Source of the DNA: Humulus lupulus
Taxonomy: Eukaryota; Streptophyta; Magnoliopsida; Rosales; Cannabaceae
Direction: 5' to 3'
DNA length: 64,000 bases
Assembly (NCBI RefSeq): GCF_963169125.1
Contig: NC_084798.1
Span: 195,605,481-195,669,480, forward strand
Every line of letters begins with the position of its first letter. Within the stretch, counting starts at the first letter, position 1. The position numbers and the translations under genes are program-made. This document shows positions 45,081 through 56,075 of this stretch, piece by piece. The notes beneath the pieces were generated by a model, which did not search any database, was not told the DNA's origin, and saw nothing but the letters and a program-made list of their open reading frames with translations.

Positions 45081-46069
45081 TCACCACCACCTGGACGACC
45101 CATTGAAATACCATAGAAATACCAGGTATTCAGGATAAGACCTAGAACTGGGAAGGTGTCAGGAACCTTCCTCTTCTGATCACTGGGGCCTCCACCCCTA
45201 CTTGAACCCACAAATGGAGGACCTGTCCTCCTAAACTCCTTTCTGGCTGCACTATTTCGCCAGATCTTGTTCTCTGCACTCTCAGCTGTGAGTGCCTTCT
45301 CAACCACCTATGCATAGGTAGTAACCCCAGCCACAGTGGTAATACATACATCACGGGCTAACCTGGGCTGTAGCCCCTACAAAAATCTCTCTCTTCTGGT
45401 CCCATCAATGGGCACTAGCTCCATGGCAAACTTTGCCAAATGATCAAATTTCAAGGCATACTCAATGACTGACAAACCTCCCTGAAGTAGCCTAGTGAAC
45501 TCCTCAGCTTTTGCCGCCCTGATGGCATCATTGTAATATTTCTCATTGAACAGAGTCTGAAACTCTCCCCAACTCAGGGCATTAACATTTCTGGTCTGGG
45601 TAATAACCTCCCACCAGATTCGGGCATCCTCCTGAAACATATAAGTGGCACAGGCCACCCTCTCATTACCAGTCACCCTCATGAAATCTAGGATGGTGGT
45701 AATCATACTCATCCACTGTTCTGCCTTGGCAGGATCTGCACTGCCTTCAAAAACTGGAGGTTGTTGCTTCCTGAACCTTTCATAGAGAGGCTCCCATTTA
45801 TTTCCAACCTCACGCAGCTGCTCTGCTGCTGGCACCGACACAGGAGGTGCCTCTGAGATACTGGCCACTGCAGGTGCTTGCTGTTGTCTCAGGAGACGAA
45901 GCTCTTCTCCCTGTCTCAACACTGTAACCTGCAAATCACTAATCATTTGCTGCTAGTTTACAGGAGTTGGCTGTGGAATCTATCCTTGATCAGTTTCTTG
46001 ACCCTGATTGTTATTATTCTGGCCTTGATCACTCTGGCCAGCTGACATATCTGTCTGCCCTGGATTCAT
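45081..46069 (-). pseudogene. G2 gag
   Basis: The likely start Met is at 46067-46069 (MNPGQTDMSAGQ), about 445 bp inside the LTR. Two stops follow (near 45980 and 45955). The capsid core 45377-45946 reads AEQWMSMITTILDFMRVTGN, ACATYMFQEDARIWWEVI and SVIEYALKFDHLAKFAMELV. A linker in shifted frames leads to the knuckle. Gag would assemble the RNA-containing particle. Confidence 0.9.
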
Positions 46070-46498
46070 TCTTATCACTGATACCTTGCTGAAACAATGA
46101 TCAATACGGCCAGTCAGGTAGTAATAACTAAACCTCTTGCCGCCTTACGGTCCAAGAGCAAGCAGACAATTATCATTTTCCACAGTCATGCAAATATTCA
46201 AATAGATACATGATTATAGCATTTAGCACTTAGCATGTATCACATAATGATTCACAATCAACAATACTAATAAGTATGTTCCAGGAATTTCAGTACTATT
46301 TAGGACATGGTTGCTGAGAATGTATTATTCAGGGAACAGGTTTAACATGGTGTCTCATGCATACAGGTAAAGCATATATACTATATTTAAGCAGTTATAC
46401 ATATAACTACATAAATAGTTACCAAACCATGAGTCGAGCTTGACTTCAGTGATGTGTGTACATGCCCAGCCAGTCTACAGGAACCCTAACCTTGGCAC

Positions 46499-46513
46499 GC
46501 TCTAATACCAAGT
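46499..46513 (-). other. G2 primer binding site (tRNA-iMet type)
   Basis: Minus strand TGGTATTAGAGC, 3-4 bp from the 5' LTR end; one mismatch to TGGTATCAGAGC. Confidence 0.88.
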
Positions 46514-47469
46514 TGTAACGCCTTGGTTACCCCAGAACAGTTACGGTGAACGGTGAACCAGAAATTTAACTCGCTACCCGAGTTCTTTGGTTAAAAACGT
46601 GCTTCTAGGTATTATTAACATGCTAAGGTGAAAAACCAATCAAAAGGAAATGATATATTTTAATTGAAACATAAAACTGTTCATGGGCCCATCAAAACAT
46701 TTACAAGTTATTTACAACTCAATATGGTCATTACTGTTTCAAGTTTACAAACCCGCCGACCTAAGCGGCAAAAATAGGGTAAGCCCCCTAGTTCCTCTGA
46801 GAACTCCTTAGCCGTGGTGGTCAAGCGGTTGCATATGTACACAGCACCACCTAAGCTCTCCACTCAAGGCTGGGTGAGCTTCTCTTTCCCTTTACTTGCA
46901 CCACGTAGCACCCATGAGCCAAAGCCCAGCAAGAAAATACAATATAGCATGAATATAATATCAACAATGATCATAATAATCATTCAAGACTTCAGTCCAA
47001 AATAGATGAGTGACAGTCGCAATAGTCACTAAGGTGGGTTCCGTTCCCTCTAGCAATGTGATGATAAGGTCACCGAGGCTTTACCAATAAGTGATCGTTT
47101 CATTAACTTAAACAGGATAGGTGCTTGATGACTAGTCACCAACATAACCTACCTCATGACCATAGAGTCATAACCATGGGATTCCGCTCCCTAGCCATGT
47201 GACAAGCAGTCACCTAGGCCTTAGGCCCTGGCTCTGAGTAACTAGTCTTAGACTAGTCAAGCGCTTATAAGTTTCATTGACCTTAGGATCGGTCCAACAT
47301 TGATGCTCCTAGAGTCATTCAACATTGATATCAATTAGATCTAATTTTTTATCGGCCCTGCGTTCTGGACGCTTATGCCGTTTCTGACTCACAGGTCAGT
47401 AATATGCGACCAGTGCAGTCCCTGACTAATCAGTGCCATACATAAGTAAGCAAGCTCTACTAAGCATTT

Positions 47470-49391
47470 TGTAACGACCCACTAATCTAGACTCTTGGAC
47501 CATTATCGAGCTATACATACAAATTCTTACTAAAACATACATTTGCGAAAATACCATAATTTATTGTAAACTTGTAGAAACAAAGGTTACTTTCATAAAA
47601 ATAAGTAGGATATGGGTACCCATTGTCTTTAAAACAAAAATAACTTAAAGTAAAAAGAGTTACATAGAAAATGCGGAAAATACATTTAAAACCATAAAAA
47701 ACATAAACAAGACTACATCCTCGAATCGAATAACGCTCGGCCCCTTGACTCCATTCACCATCGATACACATCCTCTAAGCGTCACGAATCTTACCGCCTC
47801 TAAAGCTTATTTCCTGCACATAAACAGAAAGGAATGAGCCTAATGCCCAGCAAGGAAAATCTAACACATAGTCATAAACATAATCTTCATAATAAACGTA
47901 AAGACATATCATAACACATAATACACTTATTATAATGGCCATTATTACTTGGGGTCCCATAGACTAAACAAGCTTATGCCCATGAGATTAGTGGGGTCCT
48001 ACCAGCCAAATAGGCATATGCCCACAATCTTTTTGGGGTCTTGTTAGTCAAATAGGGCATAAGCCCAAGCCTACAACAAACACATGCATAACATATTCAT
48101 AACATATTCATAACATATCATAACATAACACATAAGATAACATAAACATAAACATATAGATTCTAGCCTATTTTCCTTACCAAAGTTACCGGGATATGTG
48201 GACTGAGTTGGGACTTTTTGGAACACTCCTAAAACCATAAGAAAGAGTGAGTCTAAAGAAGAAAGGAGATGAAATGAAAGGGATGGAAAGACTAAACCAT
48301 TTGAGAAACATGCTTATCGAAACTTATGTGCTCAAGAACTTAGATTCCCTAACCAAAATGAAGATTAAGGTTAGAGATTGAGTAGAAGACTATGAGAAAG
48401 AAAATAACATAATACAAAAAGGAACTAGAGTTTTGGTTACCTCAAAGACTTGAAAGACCAATCTACACCTCAACCGAAATGCTATAGAACCTCACTTCCC
48501 AAAGTGTTTGATAAGCTTATGATGTGTTTAAGCTTATGATTTTCCCAAACCAGGTGTTTACACTCTCATACTCACTTAACACTAGCAGCTTCTGAACTTA
48601 GAGCAAAAGGTGAATAATGGCTGGGTACTAGGTCCTATTTATAGAGTTTAGGAATGAAAGTACCTTGATTTTACTTGAATAAAAATAATGGCTTTTTAGG
48701 TGAAAATCATTTGAATAATCGTTCAACAAAGGCTGAAGACTCGTTCAAAAGATGCTGGACTTATGGAGGAGTTTGAATGGCTGAAAGGAAAAGAATTCAA
48801 AAACGTTTGAACATATGCTGAAGGAGGCGATATATCGCCCCCTGTAGGCGATATATCGCCTGGGCCAGGATGCCCGAGGTGACCGTGCATCGTTTCGTGG
48901 TTTCCATATCTACGTGCTGCGATATATCGCCCCCTATAGCTGCGATATATCGGCACACGCTGAATAATTAAACACGAAATTACACATTTTTAGCTAAGCT
49001 TGAATGGGGTAAACAGCCTTGACTAAGCCCTCAACGTATACAAAGCTGCTGACTGACCCTATAACATTCAAACTTTACTCCATATTAAATTTAATCCTAA
49101 AAAATACTTAATCCTTAATCACCATTCATAACATGTGCTTAAAATCCTATTGGTTGATATCTAAACCTTATAGTATAATAAATATAATCCTTAATATCAG
49201 CCACATTAATCAAACCTTAGGTTAACTTAATATTCTTAAACTATAGATTAAACTTAGAAAATCTATAGGTACTTCTATGAGTGTCCAAATAATTCCCGGT
49301 CTGAACCAAAAATCCACAGTAACAAAGATAATGCTATAAATACTATCATACTATTATCTATCTTAGCTAAGTAAAGTTCTTGGACTCTACA
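47470..49391 (-). mobile_element. Solo LTR, gypsy family B, nested in the G2 5' LTR (TSD CATTT)
   Basis: 1,922 bp from TGTAACGACCC to GGACTCTACA, flanked by CATTT at 47465-47469 and 49392-49396. The empty site is visible in the other G2 LTR near 40103-40120, which proves the insertion. TATA box (minus strand) at 48633-48644. Leader array of three 42-bp units at 47951-48075. Confidence 0.97.
48826..48954 (-). promoter_or_regulatory. Four phased GCGATATATCGC dyads in family B solo LTR
   Basis: GGCGATATATCGCC at 48826-48839 and 48847-48860, GCGATATATCGC at 48919-48930, GCGATATATCGGC at 48942-48954. Starts are 21, 72 and 23 bp apart. They lie upstream of the TATA box at 48633-48644 in element direction. 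Confidence 0.75.
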
Positions 49392-49730
49392 CATTTAATA
49401 TGCAATCAATGTCCACATTTATCAACCAACATGCCTCAACAACAATCATGCATGTCACATATGGGGTGCAGTTTTCTTACCTCTGATTCGAGCGAGAATG
49501 AATAAAAGAACGACCCTTGAGAACGATCTGACTTTTAATCCCTTAGCAGTCACCTAGTCATAACCAAGTAGGGGACACCATCAATAAAATGAATAACAAG
49601 GGTTCCCAAACAAAGATCTAGCCTCTGGGACATCAATCCCCACTAATCCGGGTAATAGAAATAATCCCGAGGCCTAAAACCAAGTTCCCGAGGTCAAAAC
49701 ACTCAAACGGGCTAAAAACCACCCAAGAGT

Positions 49731-49862
49731 CACGGCCCTAGCACCCTAAGCCGCGGCCCCCAGCCACACCAGGAGCAAGGGCCGCGGCGCCCACTACCCA
49801 ATGCCGCGGCACCCAGCAAGGCCAAAACCTCTCCAGCTGCTTCTTCGAGCTTGGGTCGCGGC
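49731..49862 (-). promoter_or_regulatory. Phased CGCGGC dyads in G2 5' LTR
   Basis: Cores at 49731 (CACGGC), 49752, 49783, 49805 and 49857 (CGCGGC): spacings 21, 31, 22 and 52 bp, parallel to 9134-11393 and to the other G2 LTR. Confidence 0.7.
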
Positions 49863-50753
49863 CCCCCACCCATAACCAGCCAAGAACTCGATCTTCATCA
49901 TCCCAAACCCTCCAAAAACATACCTAAACACTTCCAAATCCAAAAATCAAAGTTCCCAAACTTCCCAATGATCCAAAACCATCAAACCCCGAGGCTCAAA
50001 CGAACCAAAAACTCAACGATTCACAAAATCCAATTCAACGCTTAGAAACTCTAAAACCTCAAAACTTAAAACTTAGATTACCTTTGATTGGGTTGTTTTC
50101 CGTCAAATCCTTCGGTAAAGAAGCTTCTAATCTTTCCTAGGGTCGCTATGCCTTGATCCTCGCTTGATTCTGACTCCTAAAACTTGAGATTTCTTCGAAA
50201 ATGCCTCGAATGGTAAAATGAACTAACGGGAAGAGAGAGAAAGTATTTTCTAACGTACGGTTCTGTCTAACAAGCTACTTCAAGCTTAAGTAACATCAAA
50301 TAAAACCTAATGCTCGGGGTCCCGAAAACAGCCCCGGGGACATTATAGTCAAAACTCCCAGAATTTCCTCCTGATCTCAATAACTCCCAATTTATCACCA
50401 AATAAACCCTCTCATTACTCAATATCCCAATAAAAGACCCCGTTATGAAAAAACCGCTAATTCACAATATAAGACCGTCTCATGTCGAATAACTCGAATA
50501 TATTTCCATAATAATGGGATCTCATTCATAACTCACAATATGCACCACAATACACAAATATGCCCTCAACGGGGCAAATTACCAAAACACCCTAATAATC
50601 AAATGTGGACCCACATGCATGCATATAACATCATATTATAATATAATTCACATAAACATGCACATTATCATTTAATGGCATAATTAAAATATTATGGCCT
50701 TCCTGGCCTACTAATCCAGCCATTAAACCGCATTAGGGATTTTGGACATTACA

Positions 50754-52648
50754 GTCCCCATGACGAAAGGCATTAGACACATCAAGTTGGCGAATGGGCC
50801 AATCCATGCAAGTAGCAAAATGAAGCACAAAACGAATGGTGGCAGGTTTGACAACCGGGCTAAATGTTTCAAAGTAATAAAGAACTTCAGTTTGGTGATA
50901 GCCCTTGGCCACAAGATAGGCCTTGTAATGACCAATAGAACCATCAGCTTTTAATTTCACTCGATATACCCATTTACAGCCCACAATAGTAGCAGTTGGA
51001 GGAAGCAGAACCAAGGTCCAAGTGGAATTTTGTTTAAGGGAAGTGAACTCAGTGGTCATGGCTAATTGCCATTCACGGGATTTGGAGGCTTGAGCGTAGG
51101 TGGTAGGTTCAGGAGAGCTACTTGCATACACACTGAGATATAATTTGAGCTTATGGATGCCCGCCTTAGAACGAGTTAGCATAGGATGCACATTAGTAGT
51201 AGAAGATGGTAAAACATTACACGGGTCATTTAAATCCACAACTAACTGAGGAGAAGAAGGAGAAATGGAAGCAGTAGAAGGCGAAGAAAAGTGGGAAAGG
51301 ACAGGAGAAATAGGGGAAGAAGGGGACGATGAATGAATAGGAGCGAGATAAGAAGAGGTAGAAGGCAAAAGAGGGCAAGACAAATCTGGTGGGAGAGATG
51401 GAAGGAATGTGGGGATGGAAGAAGGAGATGAAGGATGTGAAGGAGTCAAGGTAGAAAGAAAAGGATAGGCATGTTCATTAAAAACAACATGCCGGGAGAT
51501 GTAAAGACGACTAGTATCCTTGTCAAGGAAGAGGTACCCTTTATGTTGAGTACTATACCCAAGGAAGACACAAGGCTTGGAATGAAGCTGAAGTTTATGG
51601 TCAATGCACGGGCGCAAGAAAGGAAAACAGAGACAGCCAAACACACGAAGATGAGAATAGGAAGGAGCTTTGTTGTATAAGGTGGCAAATGGAGAGGAAG
51701 AGTGGATAACCGAAGTGGGCATATGGTTAATTAAGTAGATAGCAGTTTGAAAGGCATACGACCAATAAGGTAAGGGCATATGAGACTGAGCAAGAAGAGT
51801 AAGACCCGTCTCCACAACATGGCGATTTTTGCGTTCAACACGCCCATTTCGGGCAGCGGTGTGGGGACAAGAGAAGTGATGATTGATACCAAGATTAGTA
51901 AGAAAAGGAATAAGTGGACGAAATTCCCCACCACCATCGGTTTGAATAGTTTTAATTTTAACATTAAATTGACGTTCAACCATTGTTTGAAACTGAAGAA
52001 ATGTAGAATATGATTGATCTTTGGTGGACAGAAAATAAATCCATGAAAATTGAGAGAAATCATCCACAAGTAATAAGAAATAATGAAAACCGTTAATTGC
52101 ATTAACAGGGGAGGGACCCCAAAGACCCATATGAACTAAATCAAAAGGTTTTACAACCCTTGAAGAAGACAAAGAAAACAGAAGCCTATGGCTCTTGGCC
52201 AAATGACAAGCATTACAAAAAAAAAAGAACTAGCAGCAGAAGAAATGTTGCAGGAGTGGAGAACTTGATGGAAAATAGGTGGAGCGGGATGACCAAGGCA
52301 TAGGTGCCAAATGGTGCTATTGGTGGTACGAGCAAGAAAGAGTTGAGGTGAGGTAGAACAAACAGGAGGCCAAGAGGTTAGGAGAGTGACACGATAAAGA
52401 CCTTTGTCAAGAAGACCTTGAAGAAGTATGTTCTTTGAGACTTGATGTTTAATAAGAAAATGAGAAGGATAGAATTCAACATAAGCATTATTGTCATGAC
52501 AGAGACGAGTAACACTGATGAGATTATGAGTAATGGCAGGGGAATGTAAAACATTTTGGAGAGAGATAGGGGTAGTAAAGGAGAGGTTAGAAGATAGATT
52601 TAAATGACCAACATGAGTAATGGGTAAAGTCTTACCATCACCTACCAT
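50754..52648 (-). pseudogene. C2 pol: pre-integrase domain, integrase and RT N-terminus
   Basis: Minus strand. From the N-terminal side: VLHSPAITHNLISVTRLC and WHLCLGHPAPP (GAG-pre-integrase). Integrase: LVDDFSQFSWIYFL, IQTDGGGEF, NGRVERKNRHVVE (D,D,E residues), LRVFGCLCFPFLRP. A Ser/Pro-rich linker precedes RT (WTLVLLPPTATIVGCKWVYR, RQLDVSNAF with the first RT Asp). One frameshift near 52200 joins the pre-integrase and core frames. RT is cut by G2 at 50753. Confidence 0.93.
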
Positions 52649-53868
52649 AACCTAATCCGAGCCAGTATAGGGAGAAGCAACATCCAAGTGATTCAAATCT
52701 GGAGTAAAATGGTGAGTAGCTCCAGAGTCAATGTACCAAGCAGGATCACCAACTGTAGATGCAGTAGCATGGAGGCCAGCCATTGTAGTATGAGAAGAAA
52801 ACGCTGAGGGTAAGGTGATACTCATATTGAAGTTTCGGGGTGAGCCATTGGGTTGGTATTGAAGGTTCAATCTGTGGTAACACATGGAGGCAAGGTGACC
52901 CAGCTTGCCACAAATCTGGCAGGTAGGCTTTGGACCCGAAGAGAAGGGTGTAGTAGAGGGAAGCCACGAAGAGGCATTTTGTCGAGCAGGTGGATGGCCT
53001 AACAAACCTGGTTGGGAGGACCATTGGTTGGAGCGATGGTGAATGGAGGAGGAAGGAGAATGAGGGTATGAGTTTTTGGGATATCTCTGGGAAGGACGAG
53101 AAAAATGAGATGGAGGATTTAGTTGAGTAAAGTTGGCCTGTAGATAGGATAGTTAAGCAGCTGACTATTGACATTCCATACGGGAATCAAATTGAAGTAA
53201 GAGACTGTGAAGTTCTTAAGGGCTGGGTTTTTTAGGGCGCATAAGAATAGAGGAGGCAAAGTAATCATAGGCATGGTCCAACCCATTGGGCAAATATATC
53301 TGATGATCAGCTCAAGAAATTAGTTCCCTAAGGGTAGTAAGAGTATTACAAATGGACTTAAACTTGAGGAGATAATCACGAACAGAGGGCCCACCTTTCT
53401 TGAGTGTTTGTAGTGAGGTGCAAAGCTCTGAGATCTGGGCCATGGAGCCCGAAACATCTCAGCCAAAGCTTCCCAGATTTGTTAAGCAGTCGTGTAGGTG
53501 ACAATCTGGGTAAGCATATTGTCACTCAAAGAAGCATATAACCAGCTCATTAATAAGCGATTGTAACAGTGCTAGAAAGAGTAGTCTAGATTGAGCTAAA
53601 GTCGAGCTTCATCAGTGTACTAAGCTGGACATGGACGAGATCCATCAAGAAAATCTTCAAGGTCATGAGCAACCATGATATTAAGCAATTAATTTTTCCA
53701 AAACAAGAAATTGGTTTCATCAAGTTTAACAGTAAGAGCTTGATTGACAAAAGGAAATGAGGTATTAGAAGAGGAGAAAATAGTGTTTGGAGTGAAGAGA
53801 GCTAGAGCGGAGAGAGTCACTGCTGGGGCTGAGGAAGAAGAAGATGGGGTCAGAGGAGAGGCCATCAT
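52649..53868 (-). pseudogene. C2 gag and protease
   Basis: The start Met pair is at 53863-53868, two bases after the primer site. Gag begins MMASPLTPSS with TVKLDETNFLFWKN (53689-53868), then continues in broken frames. Knuckle CQICGKLGHLASMCYH near 52890-52925. Protease: AWYIDSGATHHFTP (catalytic DSG). A TAG near 52650 separates protease from the next domain. Confidence 0.9.
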
Positions 53869-53870
53869 GT

Positions 53871-53883
53871 GGCTCTGATACCA
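53871..53883 (-). other. C2 primer binding site
   Basis: Minus strand TGGTATCAGAGCC, a perfect plant initiator tRNA-Met primer site, directly abutting the 5' LTR. Confidence 0.95.
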
Positions 53884-54037
53884 TGTACAAAGTAGAGAGA
53901 ATTTGTGAATTTTGTGTATATTCAATATGTATCAAAACTGGTACAAATGAGACTATACATATGTACAAAAGGGAAAAACTAATCTGAAGCTATCCACGTG
54001 GTAAGTACCACAAGAATATATAAATACAGAATATACA
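53884..54037 (-). repeat. 5' LTR of C2
   Basis: 154 bp; minus strand TGTATATTCTG to CTTTGTACA. About 8-10 differences from 35153-35308 by eye. Confidence 0.93.
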
Positions 54038-54117
54038 AACAAACCTAACCAACTAACCAAAAAAACAACTCAGCCATTTTGCATTTTCTGTTACTCCCCC
54101 TCAAGATGGGGCAACGA
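54038..54117 (-). mobile_element. 3' tip of an older copia element (C4) that C2 inserted into
   Basis: Minus strand shows a copia Pol C-terminus SLPHLEGE-stop with a polypurine stretch CTTGAGGGGGAG (54093-54104). An LTR start (AACAGAAAATGC...) then runs to C2. The LTR seems to continue beyond C2 at 35152 going left ('tgttgttattgggttg' on the minus strand). Confidence 0.55.
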
Positions 54118-54298
54118 TGTTGTAGAAATAGTGATAGCATATGTGTAAATATCCAGGGTGTGTTGTACAGCTAAGCATAGGTTGTAATATTGATTTCTTT
54201 CCTTTTTTATCTATCTTGTACATTGTAATTTGCCTATATATTGGTCTTTCTATTCTTCAATAAAATTATATTAGAAGAATTAACCCCAAAAACCTACA
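54118..54298 (+). repeat. 5' LTR of copia element C3
   Basis: 181 bp from TGTTGTAGAAATAG to AAACCTACA. TATA-like 'ctatatatt' near 54234. A polyadenylation-type AATAAAA lies at 54259. It directly precedes a perfect primer site. Confidence 0.8.
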
Positions 54299-54310
54299 TG
54301 GTATCAGAGC
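54299..54310 (+). other. C3 primer binding site
   Basis: TGGTATCAGAGC, perfect initiator tRNA-Met primer site on the plus strand. Confidence 0.93.
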
Positions 54311-55094
54311 ATTTGTAGTCCAAAATTGGGAAATCTTTCCAATTTTTTTCTCTGCCATTTCTTAAAAAATTACAATTTCGTTCTTTGAGGCTCAAACTTA
54401 GAAATCCTTTTTAGAGTTGTCTCCTAATCTCACCTCCTGCCCAGAAAGCTTGCCCCACCTTCAATTGGCATAACCCCAAATCTCGTGGTCTAGAAGAGTG
54501 GCACGTGAGTCACACGCGCCGCCACACTCCCTAGCGTCTTCTCCCACACACGCCCGTGTAGGCGCGTGACAACGCCGCCAGGCCACCTTTCTCCAGCGTC
54601 TTCCTCCTCGACACTTCCTATTGTGGCTGTGACTCTTCATCTCGGGTTCTCCCACCATTTCATCAAAGAATTGCATTTTTGTGCTAAGTTTTTCCATCTA
54701 TCTTGAGTTCATAAACATCTTTTTTTTCCACTGCCCATTGTTTTCTTTGCTGCCCATTCATCATGAAAATTCAATCTCCAAATTTCATGGCTCCTTCATC
54801 TCAGCCAATCAATCTCAGAAATTTGTTTCAACTTCATGAGAGACCTCTACCAACCAACTATCACAAAGTCAGCCACATCTCAAAGGAACAAAGTTTTCCA
54901 CCTCTCAAAACACCTCCGAACCCTCTTCGACATTTTCTGTAACAGCTACAACCACATACAATTGAGGCAAACTTCAATATAATGTGTCATCAAGGTTCTT
55001 CATCTCACAAATTTACTGCATCCGCCGACAAAGGTCTTTGGATAGTGGATTCATGGGCTTCCGACCACATGACGGGTGATTTACAAGTCTTCAC
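54311..55094 (+). pseudogene. C3 leader, gag remnant and protease start
   Basis: Most of gag has been deleted. The protease region near 55031-55090 reads GLWIVDSWASDHMTGD, with Trp in place of the Gly of the DSGA active site. Upstream (54311-54980) I see only broken frames; a GC-rich patch at 54480-54600 is not recognisable. G3's LTR cuts C3 at 55095. Confidence 0.75.
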
Positions 55095-56075
55095 TGTGAT
55101 GACCCAACTATTTCTAAGACTTAGATCATTAAACCTACTAGACATAACTACTACTTTGAAGAGAACATATATGAGAAAAATTCATAACTTTATTGGAAAC
55201 TTTAAAATAATATTTGTAATACATAAATGAGCTCATTGTTTTAAAATAAAACATAACTTTAAATGAAATTGTTTACAAAGCTAAATGTTGAAAATACATA
55301 AAAACGTAATTTAAAGAGACTAAAGAAAGTAACGTCATCCTCGAATCGACATGCAGCCCATCCACTCCATTCACCTCAACACACATGCCAAGCTTTGAAG
55401 AATCCTTCCGTCTTTGTATCTATTTTCCTGCATCACACTAAAAGTAAAGGAGTGAGCCTAATGCCCAGCAAGGAAAAACTACTAACAACATAAAACATAT
55501 ACTTAAATCATATCATAAACATATGTCATATAATACTACAATGACCATTATACTACTTGGGTCTTGTTAACTAAGCAAGTCGTATGCCCATTAGATTTGT
55601 GGGGCTTGCTAGTCAAGCAAGTCATATGCCAATAAATTATTGGGGCTTGCTAGCTAGAAAAGTCATATGCCCAAGGTCTATAAGCATACTATACATAATG
55701 TAAACATTACATAACATAAGATATCATAACATAAGATAACATAACATAAGATAATATAACATATCATATAAACATATAAAGTTCTATCCTATTTTCCTTA
55801 CCAAAACTGGGATATTTGAGAACAAATGTGGGACTTGGAACACTCCTAAAACCAACAATTAGAATGGTGAGAATTTCTAAAGAGTAAAGAATAAATGTGG
55901 GAACTAAACCTTCAAGAAGAAACTTACCAAGAAATATCTTTAAGTTTCAAAAACCTAATCAAAAACCAATATCAAAAGTTAGGATCTGAATAAAAGGAAC
56001 TAAAGAAAACTAAAGAGTTTTAGAGAACTGGACTTAAAGAATAAGAGTACCTTAGTTGACCTTATGGATTGGTCT

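Larger units (their letters stand above)
39158..50753 (-). mobile_element. Ty3/gypsy chromovirus-like element G2, near full length (TSD GTCCC)
   Basis: Flanked by GTCCC at 39153-39157 and 50754-50758. LTRs of 2,300 bp (39158-41457) and, after removing a nested solo LTR, about 2,313 bp (46514-50753). Internal region 41458-46513 has a polypurine tract, integrase with a chromodomain-like tail, RNase H, RT, protease, Gag and a tRNA-iMet primer site. Long LTRs, this primer and the tail fit the Tekay/Del group of chromoviruses (inference). Several stops and frameshifts make it non-autonomous. Confidence 0.95.
46514..50753 (-). repeat. 5' LTR of G2, split by a family B solo LTR
   Basis: Inner end TGTAACGCCTTGG, outer end GGACATTACA. 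The sequence reads through 'ctaagcattt|aatatgcaat' as in the 3' LTR once 47470-49396 is removed, leaving about 2,313 bp. The LTR pair differs by an estimated few percent, so G2 is older than the nested insertion. Confidence 0.93.
35153..54037 (-). mobile_element. Ty1/copia element C2, interrupted by an LTR and by gypsy G2
   Basis: Short LTRs (35153-35308 and 53884-54037, ~155 bp, about 6% different by eye), primer site at 53871-53883, and gag-pol in the order Gag, protease, integrase, RT, RNase H, read leftward. Two insertions split RT: 36480-39124 and 39158-50753. Without them C2 is about 4.6 kb, normal for copia. The flanks are (AAC)-rich on both sides, so the 5-bp duplication is not clear. 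Confidence 0.93.

Noticed and set aside
53884..54037. Reading the ~155-bp C2 LTR as a MITE
   Set aside because: It abuts a perfect tRNA-iMet primer site on one side, and its partner at 35153-35308 abuts a polypurine tract, so it is an LTR.
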